The notes under the pieces are model-generated. The model was not told the DNA's origin. It did not search any database and worked only from the letters and a program-made list of their open reading frames with translations. From JBAYVY01 sp041674345 (lineage in GTDB: Bacteria; Planctomycetota; Phycisphaerae; Phycisphaerales; Zrk34), in NCBI GenBank assembly GCA_041674345.1, contig JBAYVY010000076.1, positions 1-11,673 of the forward strand: DNA of 11,673 nt, in the 5' to 3' direction. Position numbers and translations under genes: made by a program. How positions within the stretch are numbered: position 1 is the stretch's first letter; the number at the start of each line of letters is the position of its first letter. Positions 1-5,374 of this stretch are shown in pieces.

Positions 1-1841
1 ATCAACAGGCCGATCAACTCTGGCAGTTGATCTGCGAACAGGGCCGGCTCACGCGGGAAGAACTCGACAAACGCAAAGCCGCGGTGATCGAACGTGTGCA
101 GATGATCCGCGCCGATGTCTGGCAGCGGCTGGGCGAGCGCCGCGCCGCGGAGATGGATCGTCCCGTCGAATTGAGCGACATCGCCGTGAAAATTCGTGAG
201 CAGTCCCAGCCGCATGTTTTACTTCCGGGGGTGGACCCTGGCGTCGGCCTGTTCTTCCGCAAGCGAGAAGACCAGCTTCCGGGGGTGCATGTCATCCCCG
301 GCAAACGCCGCGATTACCCGCTCGAAAAGTTCGTCGTCAATGTCGATCTGTCCCATCTGCCCGGCCCGATGAAAAAAGATGCGACCCTGCCCATCGAAGT
401 CGATGCGTTGGGCGGGCATCTGCTGGGTACGATGCGCGATGTCTGGGCGCGGGATGTCGCTCCCGCCGAGGGCCGGCCCTTTCGCAAGTCCGACGGCACC
501 ATTGATCTTGGCGGATACCTGCCCGGCGACAGCGTGGGGGCCGGCGGCGTTGAACAGGCCGAGGAATCCGTCCTCCGCGGCACGCGCGGCCGCGTCGAAA
601 TCGACCGCATCACCGGCAGGGAAATCGTCGATCCCGCGCAACCCGGCCGCGATGTTCGTATCAGCATCGACACTCATCTCCAGGCACGCATCCAGGCCGC
701 GATGGACCCGCGCGTCGGACTCATGGCCGTGCAGGACTGGCACAACAACAAGGAACTCCCCGTCGGCACGCCGCTCAACGGCGCGGTCGTCGTGCTCGAA
801 GTCGATACCGGCCGCATCCTCGCCATGGTCTCCAGCCCCGCCGATGAAACGCCCGTCGAAGGACTCGGCTGGCCCACCGAGTTCGACTTTCCGCAAATGA
901 ATCGTCCGATCGCGGCGATCTATCCGCCGGGTTCCACGCTCAAGCCCATCGTCTATGCCATCGCATCGCGTGACGGCGCGATCGCGCCGGACCAGCGGTT
1001 CGATTGCGAAGGACATTTCTATCCCGGCAAACCCAACATTTTCCGCTGCTGGGGGTGGAGGCCGGCCGAAGGCAAGTATCTGCGGCATGGCCCGCTTGAT
1101 CCGGTCGCCGCCATCGCGCAATCCTGCGACATCTACTTCTACAACTGCGGCCACGCGCTCGGCCCCCGCAAAATCATCGAAGGCCTCCATGACTTCGGCT
1201 TCGCCCGCAAGTGTGACCTCGGCCTGCCCGAAGAAGTGTCCGGCATTCTTCCCTCGCTCGACAAGCCCAACCCCAAAGGCCGCGAACTGTCCGACCAAAA
1301 CGCCATGCTGCTCGGCATCGGTCAAGGCCCCATCGCCGTTCCGCCCATGCAGGTCGCCGCCGCGCACGCCGCCCTGGCGCGCGGCGGTTATTACCTCGCC
1401 CCCATCCTCTTCACCGATCACCAGGAACAGCAACAAGCCCGCGACCTGCACATCACCCCGCACGAAATGAACAACATCCTTCAGGGCATGTACGAGTCGG
1501 CCAACACCGCCGCCGGTTCCGGCAACCACATCAACTTCGGCAACGGCATCAGCGAAAAAACCCTCGACCTGCCTGATATCACCGTGCGATCCAAAACCGG
1601 AACCGCCGAGGCGCCCAAACTTTTCATCGACGCCGACAAGAACGGCAAGTTCAACGAAGGCGACACCCTCGTCCGCTCCGGCGATCACTCCTGGTACGTC
1701 TGCCACGTTCAAAGGCCCGGCGAAGAACGGGCCGCGTTCGTCATCGTCGCCCTCGTCGAATACGGCGGCAGCGGCGGCAGATGCTCCGGCCCCCTGGTCA
1801 ACCAAGTCCTGTGGGCCATGAGGGCGGAAGGGTATTTTTGA
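1..1841 (+). CDS. mrdA: Penicillin-binding protein 2 (peptidoglycan transpeptidase), 5'-truncated
   Basis: This gene encodes a class B penicillin-binding protein that cross-links peptidoglycan in the periplasm, in the PBP2 (elongasome) family. The frame is open from the left edge (first full codon at 3), so the true start and the N-terminal membrane anchor lie outside the window; a TTG at 27 is only an internal codon. Counting from 27, the pedestal domain fills roughly residues 1-210, including the family-typical GGVEQ...LRGTRG stretch. The transpeptidase domain follows, with nucleophile motif STLK at 303-306 (within PPGSTLKP), SCD at 366-368 (followed by IYFYN; PBP2 proteins as I recall use SxD here rather than SxN), and KTG at 523-525 within SKTGTAE. 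All three catalytic motifs are intact. An odd acidic loop, DADKNGKFNEGD, follows KTG at 535-546 and resembles an EF-hand loop. In the usual rod-shape operon mreBCD and rodA would be neighbours; they are not visible here. Confidence 0.93.
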   Translation, partial: QQADQLWQLICEQGRLTREELDKRKAAVIERVQMIRADVWQRLGERRAAEMDRPVELSDIAVKIREQSQPHVLLPGVDPGVGLFFRKREDQLPGVHVIPGKRRDYPLEKFVVNVDLSHLPGPMKKDATLPIEVDALGGHLLGTMRDVWARDVAPAEGRPFRKSDGTIDLGGYLPGDSVGAGGVEQAEESVLRGTRGRVEIDRITGREIVDPAQPGRDVRISIDTHLQARIQAAMDPRVGLMAVQDWHNNKELPVGTPLNGAVVVLEVDTGRILAMVSSPADETPVEGLGWPTEFDFPQMNRPIAAIYPPGSTLKPIVYAIASRDGAIAPDQRFDCEGHFYPGKPNIFRCWGWRPAEGKYLRHGPLDPVAAIAQSCDIYFYNCGHALGPRKIIEGLHDFGFARKCDLGLPEEVSGILPSLDKPNPKGRELSDQNAMLLGIGQGPIAVPPMQVAAAHAALARGGYYLAPILFTDHQEQQQARDLHITPHEMNNILQGMYESANTAAGSGNHINFGNGISEKTLDLPDITVRSKTGTAEAPKLFIDADKNGKFNEGDTLVRSGDHSWYVCHVQRPGEERAAFVIVALVEYGGSGGRCSGPLVNQVLWAMRAEGYF

Positions 1842-1860
1842 TTTCGGATTTCGGATTTGA
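1840..1860. repeat. Tandem GATTTCG heptad repeat at the mrdA stop codon
   Basis: Two perfect GATTTCG units (1840-1846, 1847-1853) and a third degenerate one (GATTTGA, 1854-1860) begin inside the mrdA stop codon. On the opposite strand they read as a CGAAATC series. From general familiarity, similar heptad runs are frequent between genes in planctomycete genomes. No function is evident. Confidence 0.7.
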
Positions 1861-1893
1861 GGAAGGGCGGTCTGATCCGCGGATATCAGGTGC

Positions 1894-2223
1894 ATGATGA
1901 CGAGAACGCTTTTGATTCTTGGACCGGTTGTACTCACCATTCCGGTTTGGATTTGTGTTCATCTTGCATTGGACCACGTTTGTGTGAGACACGCCCGGCG
2001 ATTTTGCCGGCGATGTGGTTTGGAAATACGCAGAGTCAGGTGCCAACCGGCATTCGATCAGTCAGGCACCAAAACAGAGTTCTCTTTGGTCCAGTTGGAT
2101 TGCTTGGATGCTCAGAAGCAACGCCGATTGGTTCTGTTATTGGTTTGGCCGTTTGGAATTCGCAAGCTGCTCAGCAATGAAAAGTACCCGGAGTCTTATG
2201 ACGCGCAGTGGCCTCAAGGATGA
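1894..2223 (+). CDS. Small single-pass membrane protein with a CxxCG motif, function unknown
   Basis: This is a predicted 109-residue protein that I do not recognise as a named family. A hydrophobic segment spans about residues 5-26 (TLLILGPVVLTIPVW and onward), followed by a basic stretch HARRFCRRCG in which C38 and C41 form a CxxCG pair that could bind metal. C50 and C70 follow. The C-terminal half alternates charged and hydrophobic residues and ends with YPESYDAQWPQG, which looks like a real folded protein and not antisense noise. The start is ATG 1894 or the next codon, ATG 1897; no clear Shine-Dalgarno site precedes it. The gene is visibly less GC-rich than its neighbours and sits between mrdA and a decayed copy of the mrdA tail. 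The overlapping frames 1857-2180 and 2015-2335 look less protein-like. Confidence 0.5.
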   Translation: MMTRTLLILGPVVLTIPVWICVHLALDHVCVRHARRFCRRCGLEIRRVRCQPAFDQSGTKTEFSLVQLDCLDAQKQRRLVLLLVWPFGIRKLLSNEKYPESYDAQWPQG

Positions 2224-2233
2224 GGCAAGGGAC

Positions 2234-2314
2234 AAATACAGCGGCGGCGTTGGCCGAGTTGCCGATCCCCTCATCAACCCAGTATTGTGGATCATGCGCG
2301 GCGACGGTTGTTTT
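2234..2314 (+). pseudogene. Remnant of a PBP2 C-terminal tail
   Basis: Read in frame, this stretch gives KYSGGVGRVADPLINPVL then WIMRGDGCF. It aligns without gaps to the last 27 residues of the upstream PBP2 (EYGGSGGRCSGPLVNQVL then WAMRAEGYF). By hand count 14 of 27 residues are identical and about 55 of 81 bases match (codons 1758-1838). No transpeptidase sequence is recognisable upstream in the frame, and the frame has lost the stop that ends PBP2 after the final Phe; it runs on to a TGA at 2333-2335 that overlaps the next start codon (ATGA). I read it as the leftover 3' end of a former tandem mrdA paralogue or of an old duplication. Confidence 0.65.
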
Positions 2315-2331
2315 ACGGATCGGAATAAAAT

Positions 2332-3645
2332 ATGACAATTCCACAATCGCTCATCACTCCCACCCCCGCGCATCTGGCGTGGGCGGATTGCGAGATCGGC
2401 GTCATCATTCATCACGACGTGCAGGTGTACGAGCCGACCTATCACTTTCGCAAGCAGTGGGGCTATTCGCCTTCGCCGGCGGTGTTCAACCCCGCATCGC
2501 TGGATACCGATCAATGGCTGGCGACCGCGGCGAGCGCCGGGGCGAAATATGCCGTGCTGGTCGCCAAGCATTGTTCGGGCTTTTCGCTCTGGCCCACCAA
2601 GGCGCACGAATACAGCGTGGCCGCCAGTCCGTGGCGCGGCGGCAAGGGCGATGTCGTGAAAGACTTTTTCACATCGTGCGAACGCTTCGGCATCCAGCCC
2701 GGCTTGTATGCCAGCGCATCGTGCAACGGCTACCTCGGCGTCGATAACCCCGGTCGCCCGCGCACCGGCAAGCCCGAAGATCAACTGAATTACAACGACA
2801 TCGTGATGCGGCAACTCACCGAACTGTGGACGAACTACGGCAAAGTTTTCGAGATATGGTTCGACGGCGGCGTGCTGCCCGTCGAACAGGGCGGCCCCGA
2901 CATCGCATCCCTGCTCCGCAAACTCCAACCCGACTCGGTCGTCTTCCAAGGCCCGCCCGGGTGCAATCTCCTTCGCTGGGTCGGCAACGAACGCGGCGAA
3001 GCGCCCGACCCCTGTTGGGCGACGACGAAAGTTTTGACCGGCGACGACGGCACCAAGGAACGCATCGACACCGCGGGCGATCCCGACGGCCCGATCTGGG
3101 CGCCGGCGGAAAGCGACATGCCCAACCGCGACGCCCATCTCGCTTTTCAGGGCGGTTGGTTTTGGCGAAAGGATGATGAGCCGCACCTGCACAGCGTCGG
3201 GCATCTGTTGGAGTGCTATCACACTTCGGTGGGGCGCAACAGCAATTTGCTGCTGGGCATGGTGATCGACGACCGGGGCCTGGTGCCGGACGCGGATTGC
3301 GCGCAGTTCGCGGGACTCGGCAAAGCGGTGCGCGACAAATACGGTTCGCCGCTGGCGAGCGGATCGGGTACGGGCAAGGTGGTGGAAGTGAAACTGCCCG
3401 CTCCTGCGATGATCGACAGCGTTGCGATCATGGAGGACATCCGCACCGGCGAGCGCATTCGCGCCTACACCATCGAGGCGCAAACGCCCGGCGGCCGGCG
3501 ACAAGTTGCGACGGGCACGGCGGTGGGTCACAAAAAGATCGACCGCTTCGCTCCGGTGGAGGCAAAAGCGGTGCGCGTGACGATCACCCGAAGCGTCGCC
3601 GCGCCCGCATGGCGAAGCGTGGAAGTGTTCGGCGAACGGCGATAA
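2332..3645 (+). CDS. Alpha-L-fucosidase-like glycoside hydrolase, family GH29
   Basis: This is a 437-residue protein with the GH29 fold order, a retaining family that removes alpha-L-fucose from glycans. Family landmarks include FNPASLDTDQWLATAASAGA (about residues 56-75), then KHCSGFSLWP at 79-88, GKGDVVKDFF, and EIWFDGG, in which D178 is the expected nucleophile. SVGRNSNLLLG sits near residue 300. The segment from about 340 to the end (ending SVEVFGERR) is a beta-rich module like the C-terminal sandwich of GH29 or F5/8 domains. The common KHHDGF signature is altered to KHCSGF, which suggests a divergent subfamily or changed specificity. There is no signal peptide, so the enzyme is predicted to be cytoplasmic and would act on imported oligosaccharides. 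Start ATG 2332 gives a full-length N-terminus; the only upstream purine-rich sequence is weak. The substrate is unproven. Confidence 0.85.
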   Translation: MTIPQSLITPTPAHLAWADCEIGVIIHHDVQVYEPTYHFRKQWGYSPSPAVFNPASLDTDQWLATAASAGAKYAVLVAKHCSGFSLWPTKAHEYSVAASPWRGGKGDVVKDFFTSCERFGIQPGLYASASCNGYLGVDNPGRPRTGKPEDQLNYNDIVMRQLTELWTNYGKVFEIWFDGGVLPVEQGGPDIASLLRKLQPDSVVFQGPPGCNLLRWVGNERGEAPDPCWATTKVLTGDDGTKERIDTAGDPDGPIWAPAESDMPNRDAHLAFQGGWFWRKDDEPHLHSVGHLLECYHTSVGRNSNLLLGMVIDDRGLVPDADCAQFAGLGKAVRDKYGSPLASGSGTGKVVEVKLPAPAMIDSVAIMEDIRTGERIRAYTIEAQTPGGRRQVATGTAVGHKKIDRFAPVEAKAVRVTITRSVAAPAWRSVEVFGERR

Positions 3646-3695
3646 AAACAGCGAGGCGGCCCGATGTGCCGGAGAGGAATCGGACATTGTTGTGC

Positions 3696-3724
3696 TTGCA
3701 TATATTGGGGCGAGTTCCTATAAT
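3696..3724 (+). promoter_or_regulatory. Sigma70-type promoter of the 6S RNA
   Basis: TTGCAT (3696-3701) and a perfect TATAAT (3719-3724) are separated by exactly 17 bases. The expected transcription start is near G3731. No protein start follows; the next element is the structured RNA. The -35 box matches the consensus only in its TTG, but the -10 box and spacing are ideal. Confidence 0.72.
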
Positions 3725-3746
3725 TCCGCCGGTCATGCTGGCTTCC

Positions 3747-3783
3747 CCTTAAATGCACCATGCCCGTCATGGTCTGTTTAAGG
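3747..3783 (+). other. Two-tier leader hairpin before the 6S RNA body
   Basis: CCTTAAA (3747-3753) pairs with TTTAAGG (3777-3783), and inside it ACCATG (3757-3762) pairs with CATGGT (3768-3773) around a CCCGT loop. The hairpin lies between the predicted start of transcription and the closing stem of the 6S body, and it shares GG 3782-3783 with that stem. It may be a 5' leader removed in processing. Confidence 0.5.
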
Positions 3784-3971
3784 CCGAATTCGCTGTAGGC
3801 GTTCACCATTGTTCCGAAAAGATTTTCGGCGATCAGGCACTGTCGGAGGAATGATCCGCGGTGCCCTCGGGCAGCAATGGTGAGCACGGCCGGGAAGCCA
3901 GCACCGTTCGCCCGAGGGCCTTGATATTACTGCCCCCCGTGAGCTGATTCGCCTCTTGCAGGAAATCGCCC
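3782..3971 (+). ncRNA. ssrS: Probable 6S RNA
   Basis: 6S RNA mimics an open promoter and binds sigma70 RNA polymerase. The RNA body here is about 190 nt, the usual size. A closing stem pairs 3782-3801 with 3950-3971: AGGCG with CGCCT, CTG with CAG, TTC with GAA, then CGA with TCG and GG with CC, with small bulges. A large open region follows, holding a small hairpin on its 5' strand (CCGAAA, loop AGAT, TTTCGG at 3814-3829). The distal arm begins with GCGGT (3858-3862) pairing ACTGC (3929-3933) through one G-U pair, the same pair of sequences found in E. coli 6S RNA. It continues with a perfect 10-bp stem, GCCCTCGGGC (3863-3872) with GCCCGAGGGC (3910-3919). The apical part carries GGTGAGCA and GAAGCC, also shared with E. 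coli 6S. A promoter lies upstream and a terminator downstream. Mature ends are estimated. tmRNA, SRP RNA and RNase P RNA signatures are absent. Confidence 0.75.
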
Positions 3972-4024
3972 GGAGCGGGTTACGCAATCGGAGTCGCGTC
4001 CGAGTTGTTCGTGACATGTCCCCC

Positions 4025-4058
4025 AAGGCGGCCATGCGAAAGCATGGCCGCCTTTTTT
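4025..4058 (+). terminator. Rho-independent terminator of the 6S transcript
   Basis: AAGGCGGCCATGC (4025-4037) and GCATGGCCGCCTT (4042-4054) form a perfect 13-bp stem closed by a GAAA tetraloop, followed by six T (4053-4058). The T-run is on the plus strand only, so it ends rightward transcription, giving a primary transcript of about 330 nt from 3731. Confidence 0.92.
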
Positions 4059-4059
4059 G

Positions 4060-4166
4060 GCCAACAGGCGGAAGCCAACAGGCACGAGCCAACAGCCAAC
4101 AGAAGAGCGGACTTGTTTCGCCTGTTGGCTGTTGGCTTCTGGCTGTTGGCTTGTGCCTGTTGGCTT
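4060..4166. repeat. Inverted array of GCCAACAG units
   Basis: Four GCCAACAG copies (4060, 4074, 4088, 4095) are followed by four CTGTTGGC copies (4122, 4129, 4143, 4157). The inner arms AGCCAACAGCCAACAG (4087-4102) and CTGTTGGCTGTTGGCT (4122-4137) pair perfectly over 16 bp. The outer arms AAGCCAACAGGCA (4072-4084) and TGCCTGTTGGCTT (4154-4166) pair over 13 bp; the 3' arm has about 16 extra bases from one more unit. It lies between the 6S terminator and the purM stop, so it could fold at the 3' end of purM mRNA. It has no coding capacity. Confidence 0.85.
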
Positions 4167-4173
4167 CTCTTTC

Positions 4174-5244
4174 TCACACCATCGCCACTTCGCCCTTGCC
4201 TTTGACGATTTGCCCCAGTCGGTAAACTTTTTCGCCGGCCTTTTCCAATTGCGCCGTCACCGAATCCGCGAAGTCCGGCTTCACCATCACGCAATATCCG
4301 ATCCCCATGTTGAACACCCGATCCATCTCCGCATCCTTCACACGCCCGTGCTTCTGCAAAAACCGAAACACCGGCGGAATCTCCCACGAGCCGCGCATCA
4401 CCTTCGCGTCCAGCTTTTCGCTCAGCGGTCGGCACAGGTTGCCCACGATTCCCCCGCCGGTGATGTGTGCCATTCCCGTCACGATGTGCTTGACCTTGTA
4501 TTTCCCCAGCACCCCCAAAATGCTCTTGACGTAAATCCGCGTCGGCGTCAGCAACACCTCGCCCAGCGTCCGCTCCCCATCCAGTTCATCATAAAACTTC
4601 CGGGGGTCGAGTTGCGATTCCTTCACGATCGCACGCACCAGCGAATAACCGTTCGAGTGAATCCCGCTGGACGCAAGCCCCAGTATCACATCGCCGCGCT
4701 CGATCTTCGATCCGTCAATCATGCGGTTCAATTCACACACGCCCACCGCGAATCCCGCCAGGTCGTATTCGTCTTTCGCATACAGGTCCGGCATCTCCGC
4801 CGTCTCCCCGCCCAGCAACGCGCAACCCGACATCGCGCAGCCGTCCGCCACGCCCTTGACCAACTGCGTCATTTTCTCCGGCCCCAGCTTGTGCGTGCCG
4901 ATGTAATCCAGAAAGAACAGCGGCTCGGCCCCCTGCACGATCATGTCATTCACGCTCATCGCCACCAGGTCGATGCCCACCGTGTCATGCACATCCATCT
5001 CGACGGCCAGTTTCACCTTGCTGCCCACGCCGTCCGTGCAAGCCACCAGCACCGGGTCGCGGTAATTCCGCTTGAACAGCTTTTCGTTGTAGTCCAGCCG
5101 AAAGCAACCGGCGAACCCGCCGTATTTGCCCAGCACCCGCGGCCCGTAAGTCCGCTGCAAATGATGCCGGATCATCTCCACCATATGATCCCCCGCGTCG
5201 ATGTCCACGCCCGAACCCGCATATGTCATTGGTTTGTTCGCCAT
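4174..5244 (-). CDS. purM: Phosphoribosylformylglycinamidine cyclo-ligase (AIR synthetase)
   Basis: PurM catalyses the ATP-dependent ring closure of FGAM to aminoimidazole ribonucleotide, the fifth step of de novo purine synthesis, in the cytoplasm. The 356-residue product has the family length and landmarks: TYAGSGVDIDAG near the start, DGVGSK at 71-76, NDMIVQGAEP at 99-108, GGETAEMPD at 145-153, ASSGIHSNGYS at 191-201 and HITGGG at 260-265, covering the N-terminal nucleotide-binding and C-terminal AIRS domains. I chose ATG 5244 (MANKPMTYAG); a GTG two codons upstream (5250) and an ATG at 5229 are alternatives. No clear Shine-Dalgarno site is seen. The gene stands alone, convergent with the 6S RNA and divergent from addB. 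The coding strand contains CCCCCGGAAG at codons for DPRK (residues 213-216), one copy of the octamer enriched in this window. Confidence 0.97.
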   Translation of the reverse strand: MANKPMTYAGSGVDIDAGDHMVEMIRHHLQRTYGPRVLGKYGGFAGCFRLDYNEKLFKRNYRDPVLVACTDGVGSKVKLAVEMDVHDTVGIDLVAMSVNDMIVQGAEPLFFLDYIGTHKLGPEKMTQLVKGVADGCAMSGCALLGGETAEMPDLYAKDEYDLAGFAVGVCELNRMIDGSKIERGDVILGLASSGIHSNGYSLVRAIVKESQLDPRKFYDELDGERTLGEVLLTPTRIYVKSILGVLGKYKVKHIVTGMAHITGGGIVGNLCRPLSEKLDAKVMRGSWEIPPVFRFLQKHGRVKDAEMDRVFNMGIGYCVMVKPDFADSVTAQLEKAGEKVYRLGQIVKGKGEVAMV

Positions 5245-5250
5245 ATGCAC

Positions 5251-5374
5251 GACAGTTTACCGCAACCACGATTTCTTGTTTAGCGGCGGCCGTCAGGCCC
5301 CGCGTTTAGCGGGCGGCACGAAGTACCCCTCTTCTTTGCTCCAATGATCGCGCCGCGTTACGCTGCTCATCACC
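5251..5374. other. Divergent purM-addB intergenic region with paired GTTTAGCGG
   Basis: This 124-base spacer must carry the promoters of both divergent genes, but I see no convincing -35/-10 pair on either strand. It holds two direct copies of GTTTAGCGG (5278-5286 and 5304-5312), 26 bases apart, in a GC-rich block. They could be an operator or a dispersed repeat. Confidence 0.35.

Noticed and set aside
27..29. TTG at 27 as the start of PBP2
   Set aside because: The frame is open to the left edge (Q-Q-A-D-Q-L-W-Q before it), and the membrane anchor and early pedestal would be missing.
219..1940. Long minus-strand open frame opposite mrdA
   Set aside because: It is the antisense of a gene with intact catalytic motifs; its composition is low-complexity Gly/Val/Asp, typical of reverse frames in GC-rich DNA.
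2015..2335. 106-codon frame as an intact gene
   Set aside because: Only codons from 2234 resemble a known protein (the PBP2 tail); the earlier part overlaps a better candidate gene in another frame.
3731..4058. tmRNA, RNase P RNA or SRP RNA in the gap
   Set aside because: No tRNA-like ends or tag frame, no GAGGAAAGTCC-type RNase P core, and no SRP GGAA tetraloop with its paired internal loop; the 6S layout fits better.
4025..4170. CRISPR-like array from the repeated octamers
   Set aside because: Units are 8 bases, inverted, with spacers absent or irregular; there are no cas genes.
5248..5250. GTG start for purM
   Set aside because: It adds only two residues before ATG 5244 and has no better binding site.
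4057..5283. 408-codon plus-strand open frame opposite purM
   Set aside because: The minus strand encodes an unmistakable full-length PurM; the plus frame is rich in His, Arg and Gln and shows no domain.
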